A DNA stretch of 64,000 bases, taken from assembly GCA_017462985.1 (NCBI GenBank), contig JAFTQB010000016.1, positions 1 through 64,000 of the forward strand, written 5' to 3'. Positions 8,227 through 16,149 of this stretch are shown one piece after another (positions within the stretch are counted from its first letter, which is position 1; every line of letters begins with the position of its first letter). The notes under the pieces were generated by a model that was given only the letters and a program-made list of their open reading frames with translations, made no database searches and had not been told where the DNA came from. This stretch comes from Clostridia bacterium. Lineage in GTDB: Bacteria; Bacillota; Clostridia; Christensenellales; Borkfalkiaceae. A program made the position numbers and the translations under genes.

Positions 8227-8952
8227 TTAAGCCATAAATAATCCGAAGATCGCCATAATGGGGTTGTTGTGATACAGCCCTCCAAGCATCAGCGTGCTAT
8301 CGAAGAAGTTCACCAAGCCCTCCGCAGGGATCAGCGACAGGATCGCAAGCAGACCGCAAACGGCAAGGAAACCCTTGAAAAGACCGACGAACATACCGCC
8401 GATCAAATTGATCTTTTGGAAGATCGGCGCGTTTTCCGCTACTTTATTAAGGATTCCGCGCACGATGAGCATGATCAATTTTACGAGGAAGAACAACACG
8501 ATCGCACAGATCGTAGAAGCCAAGAAGCCCGCGATTTCTTGACCGACGAATTGACCGAGCAAGGTGCCCGCTTCCAAGCCTCCCATGCCCGCAGATTCGA
8601 TCACCGCCGTTACTTCCGTCAAAACGGCATCTTTGATGAAATCGGGCAACGCCAGCGCACCGATCGTTTCTGCGATCCCTTCCGTGGAAATATCGATATT
8701 AAAGGGCGCAACGCTGCTCAAACCGTTGCCGATCCCCTCTCCGAGAAGATCCCGCAAACCGAACAGCCCGTTCGTCCAATCGGTGATCGAAGCCGAAAAC
8801 AGCACCACCACCAAAACGGCTACGATCGTGGAAATAAACGAGAAAAAGCAGGTGATAAAGCCTTTTCGCGCGTCGATGATCGCCCAAATAATGAGGATCA
8901 ATATAAAAACGATATCCGCTATGTAAGCCCAATTAAATTCTGCCGCAAGCAT
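8227..8952 (-). CDS. CvpA family membrane protein
   Basis: The 241-residue protein has the CvpA (colicin V production) pattern: an N-terminal TM helix with the motif WAIIDARKGF (about 23-32), a second hydrophobic stretch, a glycine-rich extracytoplasmic loop, and TM segments near 143-170 and 180-200. The exact role is not established for this family. The ATG at 8952 is preferred over 9006 because AAGGAG sits 8-9 bases upstream. It is monocistronic, with an AT-rich upstream region shared with the divergent yyaC. Confidence 0.8.
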   Translation of the reverse strand: MLAAEFNWAYIADIVFILILIIWAIIDARKGFITCFFSFISTIVAVLVVVLFSASITDWTNGLFGLRDLLGEGIGNGLSSVAPFNIDISTEGIAETIGALALPDFIKDAVLTEVTAVIESAGMGGLEAGTLLGQFVGQEIAGFLASTICAIVLFFLVKLIMLIVRGILNKVAENAPIFQKINLIGGMFVGLFKGFLAVCGLLAILSLIPAEGLVNFFDSTLMLGGLYHNNPIMAIFGLFMA

Positions 8953-9120
8953 CTTTTTAATCTCCTTTTTTATAAAAAAGTCTCTTGTTTGTTTATTATA
9001 GCACACCTAACAACATTTTTCAACAATTTTTACAAGGTTTTTCAAAGTTTTAACAATCCAAGGTATACCATAGGCTTTTTTTGTCAATCATTATCCTATC
9101 AACCTTGGGAGGTTTTTGCC

Positions 9121-9708
9121 TTGGAATACGCCTTTCATCTTTATAATCAGTACGCCGAAAACGGCGTCACCGCCACCTTGCAACGGCTTTTGGAACAAAA
9201 AACGACGGGGGCAGGGTTTGATCTGACGGAAAATCCGCCCGTAATCGTATGCGTGGGCAGCGATCTGGTCATCGGCGATAGTTTGGGGCCTATGACAGGC
9301 TCGATGCTTTCTTTCAAAACGCAGGGAATCGGCGCGTATATCTACGGCACGCTCGCCGCGCCCATCACGGCAAAGGAAGTTAAGTATCTAAGTAAATTTT
9401 TAAAAGAAACGCACCCGAACAGCCCCGTCGTCGCCATCGACGCCGCCGTTGGCGAAAAGGACGATATCGGATTGATCAAGGTCAACGACGAACCTCTTTC
9501 TCCGGGCGCAGGCGCAAACAAACAACTAGGAAGCTTCGGGGATATCACCGTAATGGGCGTGGTTGCGGAAAAATCGCTCGGCAATTACGCGCTGTTCAAT
9601 TCCACACGATTGCGGCTCGTTTATAAAATGTCGCAACAGATCGCCTCGGGAATCGCCAACGTATTATATGATATTTTCAACGCAAAAAAAACTCATTTTA
9701 CCGCATAA
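9121..9708 (+). CDS. yyaC: YyaC-like sporulation protein (DUF1256)
   Basis: The 195-residue product matches the YyaC family, a GPR-protease-like fold found in spore formers and linked to late sporulation in Bacillus. Typical features are PPVIVCVGSDLVIGDSLGP, the pair PVVAIDAAVG and LSPGAGANKQLG, and a C-terminal helix. The start is the TTG at 9121: GGGAGG lies 8 bases upstream, whereas the frame remains open for hundreds of bases upstream without a plausible start. It is evidence that the organism is or was a spore former. A bidirectional terminator follows. Confidence 0.88.
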   Translation: MEYAFHLYNQYAENGVTATLQRLLEQKTTGAGFDLTENPPVIVCVGSDLVIGDSLGPMTGSMLSFKTQGIGAYIYGTLAAPITAKEVKYLSKFLKETHPNSPVVAIDAAVGEKDDIGLIKVNDEPLSPGAGANKQLGSFGDITVMGVVAEKSLGNYALFNSTRLRLVYKMSQQIASGIANVLYDIFNAKKTHFTA

Positions 9709-9736
9709 AAAAATTCCCTTCACGGGAATTTTTTTC
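9707..9736. terminator. Bidirectional terminator
   Basis: AAAAAATTCCC, loop TTCA, CGGGAATTTTTTT forms a symmetrical hairpin between the convergent yyaC and queT. Confidence 0.85.
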
Positions 9737-10291
9737 TTACCGTTTTAACGGCAGATCGCAAAACGCGGCAACACCTTTTTCTCGCAAACGCTTAATCAAA
9801 AAATACAGCGGCAGTCCAAGCGCGTATACCCAAACGCTCTGCGTTGCGGCAAGCGAAGCGCTCACGGCGAAATACGCCGCCAAGGGGCTGTTCGCCGCAG
9901 AAATATCGCCGCATAAAAACACGATGATCACGGGAATAAACAACGCGTTTATAACGATCGGCGGGATTCCGCCCACGGCAACGCGCGCGAAGTCTTTTTT
10001 GAAAAGCTTGCCGATAAAATACGTCAACAGCGCGGCAAGTAAGGTTGCGAGCGAGCCAAGCAGTACGTCGTAGACGGCGAACGGCGAAGTTAGATTCGCA
10101 ATCATACACCCTACGTAGAGCGCGAGGATCGCCTCTACGTAAAAAAGGGGCAATATACAAAGTGCCTCGGCTGGTCGGATCTGCACGAACCCGTTATGGG
10201 AAAGCGCTCCGAACACGTAGGTGAGCACAGCGTATAAAGCCGCGATGACGCCCGCACGGCAAAGCCGTTTGGTAGAAAGGAAATTTTTCAT
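9737..10291 (-). CDS. queT: QueT family queuosine-precursor transporter, ECF S component
   Basis: The 184-residue hydrophobic protein has about five or six TM segments and the QueT family signature: an N-terminal GVIAALYAVLTY, then GFVQIRPAEALCILP (about 34-48) and the SPFAVYDVLLGS region. QueT acts as the substrate-binding S component of an energy-coupling-factor transporter for queuosine precursors; the shared EcfA/EcfT genes are not in the window. The ATG at 10291 is chosen because GAGG lies 8 bases upstream and a preQ1 riboswitch directly precedes it, which supports the substrate. Confidence 0.92.
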   Translation of the reverse strand: MKNFLSTKRLCRAGVIAALYAVLTYVFGALSHNGFVQIRPAEALCILPLFYVEAILALYVGCMIANLTSPFAVYDVLLGSLATLLAALLTYFIGKLFKKDFARVAVGGIPPIVINALFIPVIIVFLCGDISAANSPLAAYFAVSASLAATQSVWVYALGLPLYFLIKRLREKGVAAFCDLPLKR

Positions 10292-10300
10292 TGTATCGTA

Positions 10301-10341
10301 CCTCGGTTTTTTTATAGAGAAGTGTTTTCCGAAAACCTTCT
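10301..10341 (-). promoter_or_regulatory. preQ1-I riboswitch
   Basis: On the minus strand the leader reads AGAAG (P1), GTTT, TCGG (pseudoknot), AAAACA, CTTCT (P1), the A-rich strand CTATAAAAAAA and CCGA (pseudoknot), followed by GG of the ribosome binding site. This matches the class I preQ1 layout, including the conserved TATAAAAAA-C segment and a Shine-Dalgarno sequence overlapping the pseudoknot. It should lower queT translation when preQ1 is bound. Confidence 0.88.
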
Positions 10342-10348
10342 GCGCAGT

Positions 10349-10377
10349 ATTATAGCACGCCGCAACCGACTTGTCAA
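10349..10377 (-). promoter_or_regulatory. queT promoter
   Basis: Perfect TTGACA (10372-10377), a 17-bp spacer and TATAAT (10349-10354) on the minus strand. Transcription would start just before the preQ1 aptamer. Confidence 0.9.
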
Positions 10378-10422
10378 GCGCTTGCGCGCAAGGAATTGCG
10401 CCAACTGCGTTCTTAAAAACTG

Positions 10423-10454
10423 AACAGCACTCCCGAAGGAGTGCTGTTTTTTTA
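10423..10454 (-). terminator. Terminator after jag
   Basis: ACAGCACTCC, loop of four, GGAGTGCTGT overlaps the jag stop region. On the minus strand the U tract (CAGTTTTT) is short but present. Confidence 0.7.
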
Positions 10455-11399
10455 TAAATCTTTGCTGTTTCCAAGGAACGTGCCGAAGAAATCGCTAGAT
10501 TTCTTCATCGTCGTGCCGCTCGATTCACCGCTGCCGCCCGCAGGACGGTTGCCCCTAAACGGCTTTTTATAGCCGCGGTCGTTTCTGCCGCCTCTTCCGC
10601 CGCGGTTATCTCTGCCCCCGCGACCGTATCTTCTGTCGTTCCCGCCTCTGCGATCGCTTCTTTCCGATCTTGCGGGAATCGCAGGCGCGTCGGGATCGCT
10701 TACGTTATCGGGTACGATCACCACGAAGCGGTTGGGTTCTTTTCCCTCGCTTTCCGTCTTTACGCCCTCGTAAGAAGAAAGCGCCGCGTGAATAATTCTT
10801 CTTTCATACGGGTTCATCGGCTCCAATTTGATCTTCTTTTCCAAACGGATCGCTTTTGCCGCAAGGCCTTCCGCCAATCTTTGCAAGGTAGCCTCTCTCG
10901 CTTCGCGATAGTTTTCGCAATCGACAACTACGCGCTTATAATCGTCTCTGCCCGTATTCGCCACAGCCCCCGCGAGCGTTTGGATCGCGTCCAACATCGC
11001 GCCTCGCTTGCCGATGATCGCCGTCGTATTCGCCGCCGCAACGTTAATCTCGATCTTATCGCCCTCGGATACAAGCGTCGTTTCCGCTTCGATTTCCAAA
11101 ATCTCAAACAACCCTTGTAAAAACGCCACAGCTCTTTCTCCGTCCGTTTCTTCCCCGCTTTCCGTCGTTTCCAAAGCAGCTTCCGCTTCTTCCGTTTCAA
11201 CGGCTTCTTCCGCCGTTTCTTCCTCTTCTTCCGCTTCGATCGGCGCAATCGCTACCCGCGCTTTGATCGAACCGAACAGCTTTCTTTTCCCTTCTTCCAA
11301 TACTTGGATATCGGCGGTTTCTTCCGTCAATCCAAGCTCCGCAAGCCCCGTTTTGATCGCTTCCGCCACCGTTTTCCCGGTAAATTCCTTGTATTCCAT
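10452..11399 (-). CDS. jag: RNA-binding protein Jag/KhpB with an RGG-rich C-terminus
   Basis: Jag (SpoIIIJ-associated, KhpB) binds RNA and is coupled to yidC in Firmicutes. The 315-residue sequence has a Jag-N domain (about 1-52, with KRKLFGSIKARV), an acidic Glu/Ala linker (about 53-85), a KH domain with the GxxG loop IIGKRG (about 128-133) and an R3H-like region (PMNPYERRIIHAAL, about 194-207). A glycine/arginine/asparagine-rich tail follows (about 240-300), full of RGG and GGR motifs. Such a tail is not part of the usual ~205-residue Bacillus protein. It lies 43 bp downstream of yidC. Confidence 0.93.
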   Translation of the reverse strand: MEYKEFTGKTVAEAIKTGLAELGLTEETADIQVLEEGKRKLFGSIKARVAIAPIEAEEEEETAEEAVETEEAEAALETTESGEETDGERAVAFLQGLFEILEIEAETTLVSEGDKIEINVAAANTTAIIGKRGAMLDAIQTLAGAVANTGRDDYKRVVVDCENYREAREATLQRLAEGLAAKAIRLEKKIKLEPMNPYERRIIHAALSSYEGVKTESEGKEPNRFVVIVPDNVSDPDAPAIPARSERSDRRGGNDRRYGRGGRDNRGGRGGRNDRGYKKPFRGNRPAGGSGESSGTTMKKSSDFFGTFLGNSKDL

Positions 11400-11442
11400 A
11401 GTTACTCCTTACAGTTTAAAAAAACTTTTTTCAATCTCTTTG

Positions 11443-12843
11443 TTATTTTTTATTTTTCTTGCCCTTTTGCGCGGTCGGCGCGGTTTGTCCGGGCAACGTG
11501 CGGTTATATTTTTCCTGCAACGCTTTCGCTTCTTTCTTGCTCATCGAAATATCCACGAGCTTGTTGATGATCAGCGTGGAAAGCAACGATACGATATTGC
11601 TCGTGATCATATAAATCGAGAACGCCGCCGAATACATAAACGAGAACACGGCGAACATGATCGTCATAATCACCATCGTCGTCTTTTGCGAGCTAGCGCC
11701 CTGACCGTCTACCGACGAATATTTCTGCTGTTCCTTTTGCGAACGCATCGAAACGAACTGTTGCAACAAAATCGTACCGATCGACAAAGCGATCAAGATA
11801 AAGTAACCGTTCGGTTCTTCGTTCTTTTGCGCTGTAAGACCTCTCGTAACTTCTTCGTAAGAGGTTTCCTTATACGCCGTCGTGAATTTGGTAATATTGG
11901 AAAAATCCACTTCGCTGCCGTTTACCGAAAATTTATCGCTGCGCGAAGAAAGCTGCGCCGTAAATTCCGAATATCCAAGCACGGGGTGCACGTACGCCGC
12001 GTCCGTCGCCCATACGTTCTTGATCCAAAGAAATTCGGTGTTTTGTTTTCTTTCGGGCGTATCGTAAGCCGCAACAACGGCGCTTCTTGCCTGATTCTGG
12101 AAAAAAATTCTTACGCTGTCCGTATCGTCTCCGTCCACGTCAAGCTGAGGATACATCACGATCGTCTTTTCAACGTCCGCTATATATTTTGCGAGCACAA
12201 CCGTGCCGTCCTCGTTTCTTTGTTCGTATTTCAAAACGCTGTTTGCATATTCCACGGCGTTCGCCTCGTTCTCCGCGCTTACGGAGATCTCGATACGAAC
12301 GGGCTTTTCCGCTTCTTCAATAATAATGGTGCCGTTTTCGATACGGATATTGTCTTCCGTCGCCTGTTCGGGCGCAAAATCTTCGATCTTTTCGTTATAT
12401 GCGTTGACTAAAAGATTATAATTGTGGATGTTCGCATACTGAGAATAAGAGTTGAACGCGCCGATCGCCACGAAGAAGATGACCATGGATAAAATCATCG
12501 GCAAGCAGGACGAGAACATGGAAATGCCGCTTTCTTTGTACATTTCCATCACCTTTTGATTATAAAGGTCTTTATTGTTCGCGTATTGCTTTTGCAATTT
12601 TTCCATTCTTTCTTGGTTTTCTTTCATTTTGATATTTTGCTTGCGCATGGAAATACGCTGAAAAATATCAAACGGAAGAACGACCAATTTCAAAATAACG
12701 GAAAAGAGGATGACCCCCACGCCCACGATCCCCACGCCGTTGATCAGCCCTTTGATCAGTTCCCCGATCCAGTTGAGCGCAACGTCGAAAGTCTGCCCGA
12801 AGTGAGCAATTTCCACGGTTGTTAATAATTGACTAAGTTGCAT
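11443..12843 (-). CDS. yidC: Membrane protein insertase YidC with enlarged extracytoplasmic loops
   Basis: YidC/OxaA inserts and folds membrane proteins alone or with Sec. The hydrophobic core is recognisable: TM1 (about 37-58) with groove arginine R63 in FQRISMRKQ, a cytoplasmic coiled coil (70-100), TM2 (about 110-129), FLWIKNVW (271-278), TM3 (about 347-362) and TM4/5 (about 385-425), then a basic tail. At 466 residues it is far longer than Gram-positive YidC (about 260-290). Some 140 extra residues sit at 131-269 between TM2 and FLWI, and about 60 more before TM3. It is preceded by rnpA-yidD and followed by jag. Confidence 0.93.
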   Translation of the reverse strand: MQLSQLLTTVEIAHFGQTFDVALNWIGELIKGLINGVGIVGVGVILFSVILKLVVLPFDIFQRISMRKQNIKMKENQERMEKLQKQYANNKDLYNQKVMEMYKESGISMFSSCLPMILSMVIFFVAIGAFNSYSQYANIHNYNLLVNAYNEKIEDFAPEQATEDNIRIENGTIIIEEAEKPVRIEISVSAENEANAVEYANSVLKYEQRNEDGTVVLAKYIADVEKTIVMYPQLDVDGDDTDSVRIFFQNQARSAVVAAYDTPERKQNTEFLWIKNVWATDAAYVHPVLGYSEFTAQLSSRSDKFSVNGSEVDFSNITKFTTAYKETSYEEVTRGLTAQKNEEPNGYFILIALSIGTILLQQFVSMRSQKEQQKYSSVDGQGASSQKTTMVIMTIMFAVFSFMYSAAFSIYMITSNIVSLLSTLIINKLVDISMSKKEAKALQEKYNRTLPGQTAPTAQKGKKNKK

Positions 12844-12865
12844 ACGTTTCGTTTCCTTTTTGTTT

Positions 12866-13192
12866 TTAAAGCACCCACCGCTTCAAAAACGGATTTTCCG
12901 GCGCGGGGTCGTAACCGCCCTTTGATAGAGGATTACAACGTAAAATTCGCCAGCATCCAAGCAAAATTCCCGGTATTACCCCCAAGTTATTGATGCTTTC
13001 CAGCGTGTATTGCGAACACGTGGGCCGATACAGGCAGGTATGACGGGATAAATATTTTTGATAAAGAATGATGAGTCGCATACAGAGCATTTTAAGCACG
13101 GGTTTAAAAACGTGTTTTCTCAAAAACCGCGCGTTGTATACGATCAGCGCCAAAAAATCCACCCTTACAGCTTGTTTTTTTTGATCATCCAT
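12866..13192 (-). CDS. yidD: YidD membrane protein insertion efficiency factor
   Basis: The 108-residue protein contains the YidD core LYQKYLSRHTCLYRPTCS, then YTLESI and RILRCNPLSKGGYDPAP, with the family's three cysteines. YidD is a peripheral membrane protein that helps YidC-dependent insertion. The start at 13192 overlaps the end of rnpA by 28 bp and has no clear Shine-Dalgarno. It gives an N-terminal extension of about 35 residues, so a start at 13090 or 13081 (MLCMRLIILYQKY) is also possible. It sits 22 bp upstream of yidC. Confidence 0.9.
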   Translation of the reverse strand: MDDQKKQAVRVDFLALIVYNARFLRKHVFKPVLKMLCMRLIILYQKYLSRHTCLYRPTCSQYTLESINNLGVIPGILLGCWRILRCNPLSKGGYDPAPENPFLKRWVL

Positions 13193-13482
13193 TGTAAATG
13201 CGCCTTAAACGTTTTCAAAGAATATTCGTCCGCCACTTTCGGAATCAATACGACGTGATAATTTCCCTGCCATTCGTCCGCCGTTGCGGCAAAACTTTCT
13301 CGAAGCAACCTCTTAATACGGTTCCTCTGCACGGCTTTTCCGTGTTTTTTACCGATCGAAATGCCCATCGTAAGCTCTTTCGACGGTTTTATAATCATCG
13401 TCAAAGAGGAGGAAAATATCCGCTTCCCGCTTTTGAAAAGTTTTTGAAAATCCGATTGTTTTTTCAACCTTACATATTTCAT
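13165..13482 (-). CDS. rnpA: Ribonuclease P protein component
   Basis: RnpA pairs with the RNase P RNA to process tRNA 5' ends. The 105-residue protein has the N-terminal LKKQSDFQKLFKSGKR and the signature RNRIKRLLRESF. The ATG at 13482 is chosen over an in-frame GTG at 13491 because the GAGG site overlaps the GTG but stands 8 bases before the ATG. Its 3' end overlaps yidD. A hairpin separates it from the upstream rpmH. Confidence 0.95.
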   Translation of the reverse strand: MKYVRLKKQSDFQKLFKSGKRIFSSSLTMIIKPSKELTMGISIGKKHGKAVQRNRIKRLLRESFAATADEWQGNYHVVLIPKVADEYSLKTFKAHLQWMIKKNKL

Positions 13483-13540
13483 TTCAATCACCTCAAAAAA
13501 GGGGAATTTTTCCTTTGAAAAATTCTTTCTTTATTTTGCG

Positions 13541-13568
13541 AAAACCGCCTGCGATAGAGGCGGTTTTT
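13541..13568 (-). terminator. Hairpin/attenuator between rpmH and rnpA
   Basis: AAAACCGCC and GGCGGTTTTT pair around a 9-base loop. It lies 11 bp after the rpmH stop codon on the minus strand and would terminate or attenuate transcription into rnpA. Confidence 0.7.
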
Positions 13569-13578
13569 ACATTCTCTA

Positions 13579-13713
13579 TTAGTGGGTCAATCTCTTTCTG
13601 CCCTTGTTTCTGCGTCTTTTCAGAACGTTTCTACCTGCCGTCGTAGCCATTCTTTTACGGAAACCGTGTACTTTGCTCTTTTGTCTTTTCTTGGGTTGAT
13701 AAGTTCTTTTCAT
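13579..13713 (-). CDS. rpmH: 50S ribosomal protein L34
   Basis: The 44-residue, highly basic protein starts with [18 protein letters not shown] and contains [17 protein letters not shown], the L34 signature. The ATG at 13713 follows AGGAG and matches the family length exactly; the longer frame to 13761 is not needed. As in other Firmicutes it precedes rnpA, but here it lies directly downstream of dnaN in the same direction, not divergent from dnaA. Confidence 0.97.
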   Translation of the reverse strand: MKRTYQPKKRQKSKVHGFRKRMATTAGRNVLKRRRNKGRKRLTH

Positions 13714-13875
13714 GATCTTTCTCCTGTTTTGGATTTTTTGTCGTTTTTCATTTTGCCGCAATCTCTTTATTTATGGCGGCATACCTAAAATATTATACCT
13801 GATTGCAATTACTTCGTCAAGCGATTTTGCAATAAACTCTTTTAATTCTTTCGGAATTTATCTATAAATTTTCCC

Positions 13876-14976
13876 TTACGCGTTCGTTCTTACGGGCAAA
13901 ATCAAATATTCGCTCTGTTTTTTCTCTGCGTTTTCCGCCGTGAACGGGGATACGGGCGTATTAAAAGAAAGCACCACGCTTTCTTCTTCAAGCGCTTTCA
14001 ACGCGTCCAATAAATATTTTCCGTTCATCGCGATCTTCAATTCTTTGCCTTGCAACGCCGCGTTCACAAATTCCGCAACGTTCCCCATTTCGGAGTTCGC
14101 CGTGATCCGCGCGCCGTCGTTTTTCATTTCGAACACGATCAAGTTATTTTTATCTCCGCGGATCAAAATAATCGCGCGTTCCACGCTTTCGATCAATTCG
14201 TTTCTGTTCACCGTGATCGTCGTCGTAAATTCGGCAGGGAAGATGTTTTCCTTTCTTACGAACTCGCCCAAATACAATTTCGAACGCAGCACCGTATCGC
14301 CCACGGCAACCGAAAGCATATTCTTTTCTACGTACAGTTTCAGCGTTTCCTCTTCGCCGTCTAAAATTCTCGAAATTTCCGTAAGCGTTCTTGCGGGGCA
14401 AACGATCTTCAAATAGCCCGTCCCACCCACTAGCTCGCAGGAAGATACCGCCATTCTAAATCCGTCCAACGCCGTCGCGGAAAGTTTTCCTTGATCAGCT
14501 TCCAATAAACAGCCTTTCAAAATAGGTCTGCTATCGTCGCTCGCACAGCAAAATACCGTCTTGGCAATCAAATTTTTCAAATCCGCTTGCTTCACTTCGA
14601 AATATTCTTCGCAAGGATCGCCGCCAAGAGAGGGAAACTCGTCCGTCGGAAGCGTTTGCAAAATCGTCGAACTGTCGCCGTAGCTGATCTTCATTCCCTT
14701 TTCGTTTTCGGAAACGACGATGCTCATATCGGAAATTTTTCCTACGAAATCGGAAAAGAATTTCCCGTTTACGCATACTTCGCCTTCTTCCAAAACGTCC
14801 GCCTTCATCGTTTTGCGAATAGAAATTTCACCGTCGTAAGCAACGAGCGTAAGCCCGTCGTTTTTCGCCGTAATTTTCACGCACTCGTAAGCGGGGATCA
14901 AAGTCTTTGCCGCGCAAGCCTTGCTCACGGTGATCGCCGCGTCGGAAAGCACCACCCCATCACACATAAATTTCAT
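13876..14976 (-). CDS. dnaN: DNA polymerase III beta subunit (sliding clamp)
   Basis: DnaN forms the ring that tethers the replicative polymerase to DNA. The 366-residue protein has the three-domain clamp layout, with typical segments such as LPTDEFPSL (about 110-118), SRPILKGCLLEADQGKLSATA and ALDGFRMAV in the middle domain, and the C-terminal YLILPVRTNA. It lies 115 bp upstream of rpmH and about 0.5 kb downstream of rsmG, with repeats between. dnaA, which normally precedes it, is absent from the window. Confidence 0.97.
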   Translation of the reverse strand: MKFMCDGVVLSDAAITVSKACAAKTLIPAYECVKITAKNDGLTLVAYDGEISIRKTMKADVLEEGEVCVNGKFFSDFVGKISDMSIVVSENEKGMKISYGDSSTILQTLPTDEFPSLGGDPCEEYFEVKQADLKNLIAKTVFCCASDDSRPILKGCLLEADQGKLSATALDGFRMAVSSCELVGGTGYLKIVCPARTLTEISRILDGEEETLKLYVEKNMLSVAVGDTVLRSKLYLGEFVRKENIFPAEFTTTITVNRNELIESVERAIILIRGDKNNLIVFEMKNDGARITANSEMGNVAEFVNAALQGKELKIAMNGKYLLDALKALEEESVVLSFNTPVSPFTAENAEKKQSEYLILPVRTNA

Positions 14977-15099
14977 TGATTTTTTCTCCTTGTTTAAAAA
15001 AGCTATGCTTTTCGTTTCGTTCGATTTATTATACCATACCGCGAAATTTTTCGCAACTAAATTTCCGCTCGTTTCAAGAATTATTTCCTATCTTCAACG

Positions 15100-15335
15100 G
15101 CTTCCGCATACGTCCTTATCTTCATTGCGCGGCTTTCCAATGCGATTGCCTCAGTTTTAAAGTGAATTGCAACGCCCCGCGTTGCGTTGCGGAAAAATCC
15201 AAACTGTCATTGCGAGCGAGTTTACGAGCGCGGCAATCTCATAAATAATAATGCCGCATTGATACGAGATTGCCACGGCGGGCTACGCCGCCTCGCAATG
15301 ACGGTACGGGTGAGTTTTTCGACGTATGCGGAAGC
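15100..15335. repeat. Repeat-filled gap between rsmG and dnaN
   Basis: GCTTCCGCATACGTC (15100-15114) is a perfect 15-bp inverted match to 15321-15335. These ends enclose a small GTGAATTGC hairpin (15162-15193) and the palindromic repeat at 15206-15302. A close match to the outer motif also flanks the repeat at 63137. No gene is seen between 14977 and 15441; another short hairpin with AATTCAC lies at 15392-15424. Confidence 0.75.
15206..15302. repeat. Palindromic repeat, copy 1 (arms V1/V2)
   Basis: A 97-bp imperfect palindrome. Both ends read GTCATTGCGA inward and both inner edges read GGCAATCTC. The left arm has the core CGAGTTTACGAGCG (V1) and the right arm, read from the other strand, GGCGGCGTAGCCCGCCG (V2). 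The centre is AT-rich. Confidence 0.9.
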
Positions 15336-15441
15336 TGCTATAAACCGTAATTAAAAACGACCGCTTGGGGGCGCAGGCTCTGCGCGCGGCGCTATTCACG
15401 ATTGCCATTAGGCAATCAATTCACCTTATTTCCTTCCCCTA

Positions 15442-16131
15442 TCAAAGCGGACTCTTGCGTTCTTTGCCTTGTCCCCTTGGATATTTCTTCGGCGTCGGCT
15501 TTACCTTTTCCACTACGGCGAGCGTTCTTCCGCCGTAGCTTTGAGGAAGTTCGTACGAAATTACCGTTTTTAATCTTCCGCCCAAAATTTTGTACGCCGT
15601 TTCCGCTTCGTTAATTTCTTCCGTTTCGGCACTCTTGTAAGCGATAAAACTGCCGCCGAGCTTTACAAAAGGCAAACAGTATTCGCTCAAAGTATTCATT
15701 CTCGCCACCGCCCGCGCCGTTGCGTGATCAAAGCGTTCTCTCATCTCGCTATCCTTCGCCAAGTCTTCTGCACGTTTTGAATAAATATTCATTTTTGAAA
15801 GGGATAATTTATCCACAACCGCGTGCAAAAACTCACATTTTTTTCCTACGCTTTCCACCAGCGTAAACGAAAGATCGTCGCGAAGAATCTTTAACGGAAT
15901 AGAAGGGAATCCCGCGCCCGAACCGATTTCGATAACTTTTGCGTTCCTTTTAAAAAGACTTTCTCCCACGGCGCTATCGAGAAAATGCTTATAAAGCATA
16001 TCCTGTTCCTCTAAAATCGTCGTCAGGTTATACCGCTCGTTATATTCGAGAATCAACGCCCGATAAGCGGAAAACATTTCTCTTTTTTCGCCTGTTATTT
16101 CGTTCAGTTTTTCTAAAATAGTCTGTTCCAT
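15442..16131 (-). CDS. rsmG: 16S rRNA (guanine-527-N7) methyltransferase RsmG
   Basis: RsmG (GidB) methylates G527 of 16S rRNA using SAM. The 229-residue sequence has the motif VIEIGSGAGFPSIPLKIL (about 62-79), the acidic SAM loop LVESVGKK, RAEDLAKD and the ATARAVARMNTLSEYCLPF segment typical of the family. The ATG at 16131 is preferred because GAGG lies 9 bases upstream; the TTG at 16146 overlaps that site. It is the first gene left of the putative origin and is separated from its usual partners mnmE/mnmG/parA. Confidence 0.95.
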   Translation of the reverse strand: MEQTILEKLNEITGEKREMFSAYRALILEYNERYNLTTILEEQDMLYKHFLDSAVGESLFKRNAKVIEIGSGAGFPSIPLKILRDDLSFTLVESVGKKCEFLHAVVDKLSLSKMNIYSKRAEDLAKDSEMRERFDHATARAVARMNTLSEYCLPFVKLGGSFIAYKSAETEEINEAETAYKILGGRLKTVISYELPQSYGGRTLAVVEKVKPTPKKYPRGQGKERKSPL

Positions 16132-16149
16132 AGGATTTTTCCTCAATAA

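Noticed and set aside
8269..9120. Upstream extension of the yyaC frame
   Set aside because: It overlaps cvpA on the other strand. The TTG at 9121 has a GGGAGG site, and the conserved protein begins there.
15206..15302. Reading the palindromic repeats as tRNA-like or rho-independent terminators
   Set aside because: They lack U tracts, occur on both sides of genes in both orientations, and share arm sequences between distant copies, which fits a repeat family.
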